Shown piece by piece: positions 18,702-29,288 of a stretch of DNA of 64,000 nt. This DNA comes from Pseudopedobacter saltans DSM 12145 (lineage in GTDB: Bacteria; Bacteroidota; Bacteroidia; Sphingobacteriales; Sphingobacteriaceae), in NCBI RefSeq assembly GCF_000190735.1, contig NC_015177.1, forward strand, positions 186,001-250,000, in the 5' to 3' direction. Each line of letters opens with the position of its first letter. Position 1 is the stretch's first letter. The notes under the pieces are model-generated. The model worked only from the letters and a program-made list of their open reading frames with translations, was not told the DNA's origin and did not search any database. The position numbers were made by a program, and so were the translations under genes.

Positions 18702-21700
18702 TTAATTGAGTTTATAATCTAATTCCAGATTATCTAATTTAGATAATAACTCGTTACAAATATTAATTTTTTGCGATCTGCTTTTCATATTAAGGAGTAC
18801 CCGTTCACGCATATCCAGGATCGTGAAATTTAGTTTTTTACTTCCAGAATAGTTAGTAAATATACTTTCAAGATCTTTGGTCAATTCTACTGATATATGT
18901 TCGATATTTAATCGGATATCCAGACTTGTCGATTGTTTTTCCAGGACATCCCTTAGGTCTGTAAATTCAGAAAATGAGATTCGGGGTTTCTTAGAACCAT
19001 CAGCATTGTTGTAATAAGATACATTGCCTTTGATCTGTAAATAGTTGTTAGGAACAAGGTGATGTTTGTGTTTTAAATAATCATCACGATAGATCGCAAA
19101 CTCATAGCCATCATCATATCCTTCCAATTTAAAGAAAGCCCAGCCGCGGCCATCTTTAGTAACCATATGTCTTACGGAGGACACAATTCCTCCTACTTTA
19201 AATTGAAAATCGAGGCCTTTATCGATATCATTAAAAATATTCAGATTTCCGGCAGAGCAGTATTTTTCTAAAACAAATTTATAATCATCCAGCGGGTGAC
19301 CGGAAATGTAAATACCTACTACATCTTTTTCTTTCGCGAGTTTCTCCATCGTTCCCCATTCGTCACAAGCAGGAAGTGTAGGCTCTGGTATTTCAACAGC
19401 ACTTCCACCACCAAATAAGCTGGCTTGAGAAGAGTTTTCATTCTCTTTATATTTTGCGCCGTACTTAATGGCTTTTTCCATTAAGATTGAGCCATCTCCG
19501 TCATCGAAGAAATATTGCGCTCTGTGTGTACCTTCAAAACAGTCGAAACCTCCGGCTAAAATCAGATTCTCGAAAGCTTTTTTGTTTGCTGCTCTTAAAT
19601 CTATACGTTTAGCCAAATCGAAAATGGATTTGTATTGTCCTGATTTTCTATTTTCAATAATGGTTTCTACCGCTCCGGCACCTACACCTTTAATTGCTCC
19701 CATTCCAAAACGGATGGCATACTTATCGTTTACTGTGAATTTATAAAAAGACTCGTTAACATCCGGGCTTAATACTTCCAATCCCATACGCTTACATTCT
19801 TCCATAAAGAAGGTTACCTGTTTTATATCGTTCATGTTGTTGGAAAGTACTGCCGCCATATATTCCGCCGGATAATGAGCTTTTAAATAAGCCGTTTGGT
19901 AAGCTACCCAGGCATAGCAGGTAGAGTGGGATTTGTTGAAAGCGTAACTTGCAAAAGCTTCCCAGTCTTTCCATATTTTTTCTAGTACTTTTTCGTCGTG
20001 ACCATTTTCACCAGCTTGTTTGATGAATTTTGGTTTCATTTTATCCAATACATCTTTTTGCTTCTTACCCATGGCTTTACGTAAAACGTCTGCCTCGCCT
20101 TTAGTAAAGTTGGCCAGCTTTTGAGAAAGAAGCATAACCTGCTCCTGGTACACCGTGATACCATATGTTTCTTTAAGGTACTCTTCGCAGGCATCCAAAT
20201 CGTAGGTGATGGGTTCTTCACCATTTTTTCTTCTGACGAAGGAAGGTATATACTCCAGTGGCCCCGGACGGTATAATGCATTCATGGCAATTAAATCTCC
20301 GAAGACTGTAGGTTTTAGTTCCTTCATGTATTTTTGCATTCCGGGAGACTCGTACTGGAATATACCAACGGTTTCACCTCTTTGGAATAACTCGTACGTC
20401 TTGACGTCGTCTATCGGGAATTTATCAGGATCAAGTTCAATCCCGGTTCTATATTTCACCAGTTTTACAGTATCCTTAATAAGGGTTAACGTTTTTAACC
20501 CCAAAAAGTCCATTTTTAATAATCCCGCACTCTCTACTACAGAGTTATCGAATTGAGTAACATATAAATCGGAATCTTTTGCTATGGAAACAGGAACGAA
20601 ATTCGTGATGTCGTCTGGTGTAATAATTACTCCACAGGCATGTATTCCGGTGTTTCTAACAGATCCTTCCAATACTTTAGCCTGTTGGATGGTTTCGGCA
20701 CTTAAATCGCTTCCAGAAGCTAATTCTTTTAATTGCTGTACGCCTTCCAATTCTTCGGAACGAAGAACGCTACGCAAAGCCTGATCGTCCATGTTGAAAA
20801 TCTTATTCAACTTTAAGTTGGGAATCAGCTTTGCAATTTTATCCGCCTCGAATAATGGCAAATCCAGTACGCGGGCGGTATCACGAATAGACGATTTGGC
20901 TGCCATGGTACCGTAAGTGATAATTTGCGCCACCTGATTGGCTCCGTATTTGTCAATAACGTATTTCATTACATCACCTCGACCTTCGTCGTCGAAGTCG
21001 ATATCAATATCGGGCATGGACACACGATCTGGGTTCAGGAAACGCTCGAAAAGTAAATCGTAAGCTATAGGGTCCAGGTTAGTAATACCAAGGCAATAAG
21101 CTACAGCAGACCCGGCAGCTGAACCACGGCCCGGGCCTACGGAAACTCCCATATCACGAGCAGCTTTGATAAAGTCTTGTACAATAAGGAAATAACCCGG
21201 ATATCCGGTGCGTTCTATAGTTGCCAATTCAAAATCTAAACGCTCGCGAATTTCTTGAGTAATTTCCGGATAACGGCGTTTGGCACCTTCATAAGTAAGA
21301 TGATGAAGATATTTGTTTTCTCCTCTTTTACCACCATCGATTTCATCTTCTGCAACCTGAAATTCTTCAGGAATATCAAACTTAGGTAACAAAACATCAC
21401 GCTGAAGTTTGAATATTTCGATTTTATCTACAATTTCCTGAATATTGACTATAGCTTCGGGCAAGTCCTGGAACAATTTCTTCATCTCGTCCTGAGACTT
21501 GAAATAGTATTCCTGGTTTGGCATTCCGAATCTAAAGCCGCGTCCGCGTCCAATGGGAGTGTTTATCTTCTCGCCATCTTTTACACATAGCAAAATATCG
21601 TGTGCATGGGCGTCCTTTTTATTGATATAGTAAGTATTATTGGTGGCAATCAGTTTTACCTGATGCTTTCTGGCTAATTTGATTAAGGTTTGGTTTACAC

Positions 21701-23066
21701 GATTTTCATCTTCTTGTCCGTGGCGCATTACCTCGATATAAAAATCGTCTTTAAAAGTGTTTTTCCACCAAATTAAAGCGTCTTCCGCCTGAATTTCACC
21801 AACATTTAATATCTTATTTGGGATTTCTCCATAAAGGTTACCAGAAAGTACTATAATATCTTCTTTGTACTTTTCTACTATGGCTCTGTCTATTCTAGGT
21901 ACGTAATAGAAGCCGTCAGTATAAGCTAAGGAAGACATTTTAGCTAAATTATGATAGCCATTTTTGTTCTTAGCAAGCAATACAATTTGATAGCCGTTAT
22001 CTTTTCTAGTTTTGTCTTTATGATTATCGCAAACGAAAAACTCACAACCTAGAATTGGTTTTATAATCTGTTCTGTAGGAGTTTCTCCTTTTTCTTCAGC
22101 TTCGGTATTTTTTGCCTGCGCTGATTTATTATGATTTAGAACGTTGTTAACAAAATGGAAAGCTCCCATCATGTTCGCATGATCGGTAATGGCAACTGCC
22201 TGCATTTTATTTTTTACAGCTGCTTTTACCAACTCAGCAATAGATGTTGTCGATTGTAAAATGGAGAACTGAGTATGGTTGTGAAGATGAACAAAATCGA
22301 CGTCTGTTAAATCTACAGCAACTGTACTTCCGTCACTTTGTGAAGTTTCCTGTGCGCTTTGCCTTTTTCTGATTGCGTCAGAAGCTTCTTTCAGATTTAC
22401 GTGTTGTAAACCCAGTGGTTGAATGATTCCGGCGTTATATTCCTGGAATTTTAAAAAGTAAGTGGTATCAACCTGGAGTTCTTCTACTGTGAAAACTTCT
22501 CTTTTAATTAACTCTAAGAAACAACGAGTAGTGGCTTCAACGTCGGCAGTAGCATTATGTGCTTCTGCAAATGGGACATTGAATAAATATTCATGTAATT
22601 CAGTAAGTGTGGGTAATTTAAATCTTCCGCCTCTACCGCCAGGTAGCTGTAATAAGTTGGCGGTGATTTCTGTACAGGTATCAAGAACAGGAAGTTTTGA
22701 TAAAGCGGATTCGACTCCATATCTATGGAATTCTGCTCCCATGATATTGATATCGAAACCAATGTTTTGACCAACAACAAATTTAGTTTTACTTAAGGCT
22801 TCGTTGAATTTATCTAAGATTTCTAAAAGTGGAACACCTTGTTCTCTTGCTAAATCGGTGGAAATACCATGAATTCTTTCTGCGTCGTATGGAATATCAA
22901 AACCATCTGGAGAAATCAAGTAATCCTGATGTTCTATCAGATTACCCATTTCGTCATGTAACTGCCAAGCTATTTGAATACAACGCGGCCAATTGTCTAC
23001 ATCTGTAATTGGCGCATCCCATCTTTTTGGTAATCCTGTCGTCTCGGTATCAAATATCAAATACAT
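18702..23066 (-). CDS. dnaE: DNA polymerase III alpha subunit with fused N-terminal DnaQ-like exonuclease
   Basis: This 1454-residue replicase is longer than the about 1160 residues of E. coli DnaE because residues 1-190 form a DEDDh proofreading exonuclease. Exo I is D6/E8 (FDTETTG), Exo II is D105 (NIGFDINIM), and Exo III is H170 and D175 (HNATADVEAT). A linker leads to the PHP domain from about 258 (FVHLHNHTQFS). Polymerase active-site aspartates are D686 and D688 (MPDIDIDF), preceded by GPGRGSAAGSAV. An OB fold and C-terminal tau-binding region follow. All motifs are intact, so it could polymerise and proofread in one chain. Confidence 0.96.
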   Translation of the reverse strand: MYLIFDTETTGLPKRWDAPITDVDNWPRCIQIAWQLHDEMGNLIEHQDYLISPDGFDIPYDAERIHGISTDLAREQGVPLLEILDKFNEALSKTKFVVGQNIGFDINIMGAEFHRYGVESALSKLPVLDTCTEITANLLQLPGGRGGRFKLPTLTELHEYLFNVPFAEAHNATADVEATTRCFLELIKREVFTVEELQVDTTYFLKFQEYNAGIIQPLGLQHVNLKEASDAIRKRQSAQETSQSDGSTVAVDLTDVDFVHLHNHTQFSILQSTTSIAELVKAAVKNKMQAVAITDHANMMGAFHFVNNVLNHNKSAQAKNTEAEEKGETPTEQIIKPILGCEFFVCDNHKDKTRKDNGYQIVLLAKNKNGYHNLAKMSSLAYTDGFYYVPRIDRAIVEKYKEDIIVLSGNLYGEIPNKILNVGEIQAEDALIWWKNTFKDDFYIEVMRHGQEDENRVNQTLIKLARKHQVKLIATNNTYYINKKDAHAHDILLCVKDGEKINTPIGRGRGFRFGMPNQEYYFKSQDEMKKLFQDLPEAIVNIQEIVDKIEIFKLQRDVLLPKFDIPEEFQVAEDEIDGGKRGENKYLHHLTYEGAKRRYPEITQEIRERLDFELATIERTGYPGYFLIVQDFIKAARDMGVSVGPGRGSAAGSAVAYCLGITNLDPIAYDLLFERFLNPDRVSMPDIDIDFDDEGRGDVMKYVIDKYGANQVAQIITYGTMAAKSSIRDTARVLDLPLFEADKIAKLIPNLKLNKIFNMDDQALRSVLRSEELEGVQQLKELASGSDLSAETIQQAKVLEGSVRNTGIHACGVIITPDDITNFVPVSIAKDSDLYVTQFDNSVVESAGLLKMDFLGLKTLTLIKDTVKLVKYRTGIELDPDKFPIDDVKTYELFQRGETVGIFQYESPGMQKYMKELKPTVFGDLIAMNALYRPGPLEYIPSFVRRKNGEEPITYDLDACEEYLKETYGITVYQEQVMLLSQKLANFTKGEADVLRKAMGKKQKDVLDKMKPKFIKQAGENGHDEKVLEKIWKDWEAFASYAFNKSHSTCYAWVAYQTAYLKAHYPAEYMAAVLSNNMNDIKQVTFFMEECKRMGLEVLSPDVNESFYKFTVNDKYAIRFGMGAIKGVGAGAVETIIENRKSGQYKSIFDLAKRIDLRAANKKAFENLILAGGFDCFEGTHRAQYFFDDGDGSILMEKAIKYGAKYKENENSSQASLFGGGSAVEIPEPTLPACDEWGTMEKLAKEKDVVGIYISGHPLDDYKFVLEKYCSAGNLNIFNDIDKGLDFQFKVGGIVSSVRHMVTKDGRGWAFFKLEGYDDGYEFAIYRDDYLKHKHHLVPNNYLQIKGNVSYYNNADGSKKPRISFSEFTDLRDVLEKQSTSLDIRLNIEHISVELTKDLESIFTNYSGSKKLNFTILDMRERVLLNMKSRSQKINICNELLSKLDNLELDYKLN

Positions 23067-23368
23067 AGTAAAGAATTTAGCAGAATAGTAACATTAAGAG
23101 CATTTTTAAAATTAGTTTTATAAATTTGAATATGCTCTGAAATCTCATCCAAAATTATCAAAAATCGGTGTCATTTTTCAGTTATGATATCAACATTCGG
23201 ATGTGGATTAAATTGGAGCAAACAATACCTTGTAAAATAGGTTTTTATAGAAGGAGTGCTGTGAAGCATAATTTAGGATTCCAATAAATTCTATTCGATA
23301 TGTGCATTTCTGTTGCATTGGGATTCGATTAACGAGGAAAGTTCATTCATCATTAATTATAGAAAACC
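23067..23368. other. 302-bp AT-rich intergenic region between divergent dnaE and mdh
   Basis: No reading frame or RNA gene is apparent. Candidate -7 boxes are TAATTTTG on the minus strand (23150-23157, toward dnaE) and TAAATTTG on the plus strand (23121-23128). No strong hairpin was seen. It probably holds the divergent promoters of dnaE and mdh. Confidence 0.5.
23150..23157 (-). promoter_or_regulatory. candidate -7 box for dnaE
   Basis: The complement reads TAATTTTG, matching TAnnTTTG, 83 bp upstream of the dnaE ATG. No -33 partner is obvious, so support is limited. Confidence 0.35.
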
Positions 23369-24307
23369 ATGAAAATTACTGTAGTAGGAGCCGGCGCCGT
23401 AGGTGCAACCTGTGCCGATAACATTGCAAGAAAAAAGCTTTCGGAAGAGCTGATTCTTTTAGATATAAAAGAAGGGTTGTCGGAGGGGAAGGCTATAGAT
23501 ATGATGCAAACAGCGGCTCTGTTAGGTTTTGATACAAGGATTAAGGGGGTTACTAATGATTATGCAGCTACGGCTGATTCAAGTGTTGTCGTGATTACTT
23601 CAGGTTTACCAAGAAAACCCGGTATGACCAGAGAAGAGCTAATAGGAACTAATGCGGGAATTGTTAAATCTGTTACTGAAAATATTCTTAAATATTCTCC
23701 CTGCACTATTATTATAGTGGTTTCAAATCCTATGGATACCATGAATTATCTGACTTTGAAAGCATCAGGGTTGCCTAAAAATAAAGTTTTAGGAATGGGC
23801 GGTGTGCTTGATTCCTCAAGATTTAAATATTACCTAAGTCAGGAATTAGCCTGTTCTCCTGCCGATTTAAATGCGGTTGTAATTGGGGGACATGGTGATA
23901 CGACCATGATACCTTTGATTAAACATGCGACGTGGAACAGTATACCGGTAACCAATTTTCTATCTGAAGAACAACAGCAGAAAATAGTAGCAGATACGAT
24001 GGTAGGAGGGGCGACACTTACAAAATTAATTGGAACTTCGGCCTGGTATGCGCCTGGTGCAGGAACTGCCGCGATGGTTGAATCCATTGTTAGAGACGAG
24101 AAGAGATTGCTTTCCTGTGGTGTGTATCTGGATGGAGAATACGGGCAAAATGACGTTTCTCTGGTTGTTCCGGTTGTGCTTGGTAAAAATGGTTGGGAAA
24201 AAATCGTTAACTTCGAACTTAACGAACAGGAAAAGGAAACTTTCAAAAAATCTGCAGATGCTGTTAGAGGTATGAATCAGGTTTTGAAAGATGAAAAGAT
24301 TATATAA
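23369..24307 (+). CDS. mdh: malate dehydrogenase
   Basis: This 312-residue NAD-dependent TCA-cycle enzyme is of the LDH-like MDH type. The Rossmann motif is GAGAVGATCADNIA, the mobile loop is GLPRKPGMTREEL with arginines for substrate carboxylate and an acid-selecting pair, VSNPMDTMNYL follows, and the catalytic histidine lies in GGHGDTTM (about residue 174). The glutamine of lactate dehydrogenases is replaced, supporting malate. Length is standard. Its TAA overlaps the next ATG by 1 bp, so the retropepsin-like gene is co-translated. Confidence 0.96.
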   Translation: MKITVVGAGAVGATCADNIARKKLSEELILLDIKEGLSEGKAIDMMQTAALLGFDTRIKGVTNDYAATADSSVVVITSGLPRKPGMTREELIGTNAGIVKSVTENILKYSPCTIIIVVSNPMDTMNYLTLKASGLPKNKVLGMGGVLDSSRFKYYLSQELACSPADLNAVVIGGHGDTTMIPLIKHATWNSIPVTNFLSEEQQQKIVADTMVGGATLTKLIGTSAWYAPGAGTAAMVESIVRDEKRLLSCGVYLDGEYGQNDVSLVVPVVLGKNGWEKIVNFELNEQEKETFKKSADAVRGMNQVLKDEKII

Positions 24308-24741
24308 TGGAAGAATTCATTATTCCTCTGCAGTTAATTAATTTGCAGGGTGATGGCTTCCACCTTTTGGTGGAAGTTTTTGTTTACGGACAAAGTTTCA
24401 ATTTGGTTTTAGATACAGGAGCTTCGAAAACCTCCTTAGATAAGGATACGATAACTCTTTTGCTAGAGGGGGAAGATACTATACAACATTTACCTGATCA
24501 GCATGCGGTAGGTTTGGGAACAACAACAATGGAAAGATATATTGCTGTGTTGCCAGAATTTAAAATAGGTGATTTAGGTATTACTGCTTACGAAGTGCCA
24601 GTATTTGATTTAAGTACCATAAAATATGCTTATGAACAACTTAATCTGCCTTCTGTAATAGGAGTTTTGGGTGGCGATATTTTAGTTGAATATCAAGCGG
24701 TTATTGATTATAAATCTTTAATTATGAGATTGTGTAAATAG
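24307..24741 (+). CDS. retropepsin-like aspartic protease fold protein
   Basis: This 144-residue single-lobe protein carries the aspartic protease signature VLDTGASKTSLD (Asp39 approx.), with a later IGVLGGDILVEYQAVIDY segment matching the family's second hydrophobic-Gly motif. Such proteins would act as dimers, like retroviral proteases and DDI1. No signal peptide is present, so a cytoplasmic location is likely. It overlaps the mdh stop by 1 bp. Substrate unknown, and proteolytic activity is not shown by sequence alone. Confidence 0.85.
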   Translation: MEEFIIPLQLINLQGDGFHLLVEVFVYGQSFNLVLDTGASKTSLDKDTITLLLEGEDTIQHLPDQHAVGLGTTTMERYIAVLPEFKIGDLGITAYEVPVFDLSTIKYAYEQLNLPSVIGVLGGDILVEYQAVIDYKSLIMRLCK

Positions 24742-24852
24742 TAGAAATGTGATAATGATCATGTGAATATATATTTCGTAAAAGCATCTTTGTAAGATGA
24801 TAGGGAAGAGAACTATTTGTATAGGGTTTATGTGTTTTGAGATATGTAGCTT

Positions 24853-25269
24853 ATGAAAAAGGATATAGAAACTATGACGGATATCCAGCTGTTAGTGGAT
24901 AACTTTTATGATAAAGTAAATAAAGATGAAATGCTTTCTCCAATATTTAACGAAGTTGCGAAAGTAAACTGGGAAAAGCATATGCCAATTATGTATAAAT
25001 TTTGGGCTTCCACTTTATTAGGAGAGCAAGGATATGTAGGTAATCCAATGGATGCACATTTTAGGCTGAATGAAAAAAGAAAATTGGAAGGAGAGAATTT
25101 TAGTCGTTGGAAAAGCCTGTTTGTAGAAACTGTCAATGAGCTTTTTGAAGGAGAAATTGCAAATAGGGCAAAAAAAAGTGCTTTTGCTATAGCGGATTTA
25201 ATGTTTTATAAACTGCAAAACTACGAGCAATCTGCTGGTGTAAATATTGGTGAAATACGCAGACAATAA
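24853..25269 (+). CDS. group III truncated hemoglobin
   Basis: This 138-residue two-over-two globin has B10 Tyr at about Y19 (VDNFYDKVN), the proximal histidine at H69 (PMDAHFRL), and the group III-type WKSLFVETV segment. It resembles Campylobacter Ctb-type proteins involved in oxygen or NO chemistry. It is soluble and cytoplasmic, without a reductase domain. It stands alone on its strand, and its last codons form one arm of a very long hairpin before convergent gyrB. Ligand function cannot be inferred further. Confidence 0.9.
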   Translation: MKKDIETMTDIQLLVDNFYDKVNKDEMLSPIFNEVAKVNWEKHMPIMYKFWASTLLGEQGYVGNPMDAHFRLNEKRKLEGENFSRWKSLFVETVNELFEGEIANRAKKSAFAIADLMFYKLQNYEQSAGVNIGEIRRQ

Positions 25270-25310
25270 AAAACCGGACCTAAATCCGGTTTTTTATTGT
25301 CTGCGTATTT
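25253..25310. terminator. 26-bp perfect hairpin shared by globin and gyrB 3' ends
   Basis: Left arm 25253-25278 and right arm 25285-25310 are perfect reverse complements (26 of 26) around the 6-nt loop CCTAAA. The core is AAAAAACCGGA / TCCGGTTTTTT. The left arm includes the last globin codons and its stop. It lies 10 bp from the gyrB stop and works as a bidirectional terminator. Confidence 0.9.
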
Positions 25311-25320
25311 GCTTTAAATA

Positions 25321-27282
<1,962 letters not shown>

Positions 27283-27299
27283 TTATAAAGTAATAACTT

Positions 27300-27307
27300 C
27301 AAAAATA
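27300..27307 (-). promoter_or_regulatory. candidate -7 box for gyrB
   Basis: The complement reads TATTTTTG, a match to TAnnTTTG, 20 bp before the gyrB ATG. It suggests a short leader. No clear -33 element is visible. Confidence 0.4.
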
Positions 27308-27335
27308 AGCTTTTAAGACGGATTTTAGGGTAAGA

Positions 27336-27344
27336 TGTGGATAA
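27336..27344 (-). promoter_or_regulatory. DnaA-box 9-mer upstream of gyrB
   Basis: TGTGGATAA (complement TTATCCACA) is an exact DnaA-box match between divergent gyrB and the DUF58 gene. A single copy is near chance level for the window, so function is uncertain. Confidence 0.35.
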
Positions 27345-27500
27345 ATATCTTGTTACGTGATTTTCCGGGTTAATGTGTTGATTTACAGAGTTTTTTGTGG
27401 TGTTTTTTAAGGTTTGTTTTTGCACATTTTTATCAATTTACGGAATGACCTTTTTTTTATCGAATTTTACCTAAATTAATTGACATCTAGATGTGTGAAT

Positions 27501-28421
27501 ATGCTGAATAAAATTAATTTGGAAGATCTTAAAGAAGGAGTAAACATTGAGCTACTTGCTAGACAGGTGGTCGAAGGTTTTATTACTGGTTTGCACAAAA
27601 GTCCTTTTCATGGTTTTTCCGTTGAGTTCGCAGAACACAGATTGTATAACGAAGGAGAATCGGTAAAAAATGTTGATTGGAAACTGTTTGCAAAAACAGA
27701 AAGAATGTTTACAAAGAGGTTTGAGGAGGAAACTAATTTAAGATGTCATTTAGTGCTGGATGCATCTTCATCAATGTTTTATCCTGAACATTCCCTTAAT
27801 AAATTTCAATTTTCTGCCTTGTGCTCTGCAGCAATCATAAACTTATTGAAAAAGCAGCGGGATGCTTTTGGACTAACCGTATTCGCTGAAGATGTGGAAA
27901 TATTGACCCCAGCGAAATCTACCATTGCTCACGAAAAATATATATATCATCAGCTGGAGAAATACTTAAATGAACCTGTGCGAAATAAGAAAACGAATAT
28001 TGTTGTTTGTCTGCATAAAATAGCAGAAAGTTTACCCAGACGTTCTATGATTGTTTTGTTTTCAGATTTATTCGATAATTTTTCCAATGAAGAGGATTTA
28101 TCTGATGTCTTTTCGGCATTCCAGCATTTAAAGTTTAATAAGCATGAAATAATTGTATTTAATGTTTTGGAAAAGAAACATGAGCTGGAATTCGATTTTG
28201 AAAACCGACCTTACCATTTTATAGATTCTGAAACTGGCGATCAAATAAAGTTAAACCCGGCGTACCATATGAAGGATTACAGAGAAAAAATGGCCAGTTT
28301 TAAAAATAATATAGACATTAAATGCGCCCAGTTAAGGGTAGATCTGGTTGATGCCTATTTGGAAGATGGTTTTAACCCTACATTGAATGCATGGTTAATC
28401 AAAAGAAATAGAATGTCATAA
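27501..28421 (+). CDS. DUF58 domain protein (MoxR-associated, vWA-like)
   Basis: The start at ATG 27501 (MLNKINLEDLKEGVNIELLA) gives 306 residues; a TTG 21 bp upstream is less likely. The DUF58 core has VEFAEHRLYNEGESVKNVDWKLFAKTER and a vWA-like strand HLVLDASSSMFY, with a MIDAS-like DASSS motif near residue 86. Such proteins typically work with MoxR AAA+ ATPases, but none is adjacent here. Soluble, no membrane helix. The stop forms part of the terminator hairpin shared with convergent MscS. Confidence 0.88.
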   Translation: MLNKINLEDLKEGVNIELLARQVVEGFITGLHKSPFHGFSVEFAEHRLYNEGESVKNVDWKLFAKTERMFTKRFEEETNLRCHLVLDASSSMFYPEHSLNKFQFSALCSAAIINLLKKQRDAFGLTVFAEDVEILTPAKSTIAHEKYIYHQLEKYLNEPVRNKKTNIVVCLHKIAESLPRRSMIVLFSDLFDNFSNEEDLSDVFSAFQHLKFNKHEIIVFNVLEKKHELEFDFENRPYHFIDSETGDQIKLNPAYHMKDYREKMASFKNNIDIKCAQLRVDLVDAYLEDGFNPTLNAWLIKRNRMS

Positions 28422-28450
28422 AGAAGGGCTGTTTAAATTAGCCCTTCTTT
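28420..28450. terminator. bidirectional terminator between DUF58 and MscS genes
   Basis: An 11-bp stem (AAAGAAGGGCT with AGCCCTTCTTT) has a 9-nt loop. It begins inside the DUF58 stop codon and ends 1 bp before the MscS stop. Confidence 0.85.
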
Positions 28451-28451
28451 G

Positions 28452-29288
28452 TTATGATGCTTTTTGATAAACATGCACAGTGGTATAAGAACTAGGCTGC
28501 GCAATTTTATTTTGGTCAAAAGCCTTCTTCACTGCTTCAATCTTTTCGGTTTCTAAAGCTGATAATATTGTTGTATTTACAAGAGCTGTTGCTTTTAGAC
28601 TTACAATGTTATTACTTACTGAACTTACTACAATAGACGGAGTTGTTCTATTTAGCACTCTATCATCGTTGAAAATTACTTCTTCGATTATTTTTCTTGC
28701 CAGATCGATATTGTCACCATAATTTATATTAAATATCCAGTCGATTTTTCTGGAACTTTCTACAGAGTTATTGATTATAACATCATTATATAAAGCACCG
28801 TTTGGAATAATAACTGTTTTTAGATTCGAGGTTTTTAAAACTGTATGAAAAATCTGAATTTCTGCAACAGTACCTGACACTCCTTTGGCTTCAATATTAT
28901 CTCCAACTTTAAAAGGTTTAAGAAGGAGGATTAAAACTCCGCCTGCGAAATTTGACAAGCTTCCCTGCAAGGCCATACCTACCGCCAGACCTGCAGCTCC
29001 TAATAAAGCAAAGAAAGAGGTCATTTCTATGCCTAAGGTTGTTAGCACTGTCATGATTAACAGTACAGTAAGCGCATTATGGATAATGCTTTTTAGGAAA
29101 AGTTGTAACGAGATATCAACTTTATTTTTTTGGATAATGGCAGAAAAAGCTTTGTCTATCAGCTTTATTACTTGTTTGCCCACAAACCATATTAAAATAG
29201 CTTTAATTAAACCTATTCCAACTTCGGTCCCTTTTGTAACTAAAAATTGCTGTACCGTTTCCAGGTAGCTAATCGTCTCAGACGTCAT
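28452..29288 (-). CDS. small-conductance mechanosensitive channel (MscS family)
   Basis: This 278-residue inner-membrane channel protein has three transmembrane helices in residues about 18-115, and the pore-lining TM3 signature GAAGLAVGMALQGSLSNFAGG with alternating Gly/Ala. The beta domain follows (KPFKVGDNIEAKGVSGTVAEI), then a C-terminal alpha/beta part. It is the compact E. coli MscS size. It protects against hypo-osmotic shock. Its start overlaps the 3' end of the aminotransferase gene by 11 bp, suggesting coupled translation. Confidence 0.94.
   Translation of the reverse strand: MTSETISYLETVQQFLVTKGTEVGIGLIKAILIWFVGKQVIKLIDKAFSAIIQKNKVDISLQLFLKSIIHNALTVLLIMTVLTTLGIEMTSFFALLGAAGLAVGMALQGSLSNFAGGVLILLLKPFKVGDNIEAKGVSGTVAEIQIFHTVLKTSNLKTVIIPNGALYNDVIINNSVESSRKIDWIFNINYGDNIDLARKIIEEVIFNDDRVLNRTTPSIVVSSVSNNIVSLKATALVNTTILSALETEKIEAVKKAFDQNKIAQPSSYTTVHVYQKAS

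Noticed and set aside
23197-23205. TGTGGATTA near dnaE as a DnaA box
   Set aside because: One mismatch to the consensus and no cluster of boxes; several such near-matches occur in the window.
23839-24246. 135-codon antisense frame opposite mdh
   Set aside because: Shadow of a well-supported mdh coding frame; composition unlike a protein.
28885-29268. 127-codon antisense frame opposite mscS
   Set aside because: Shadow of a clear MscS frame.
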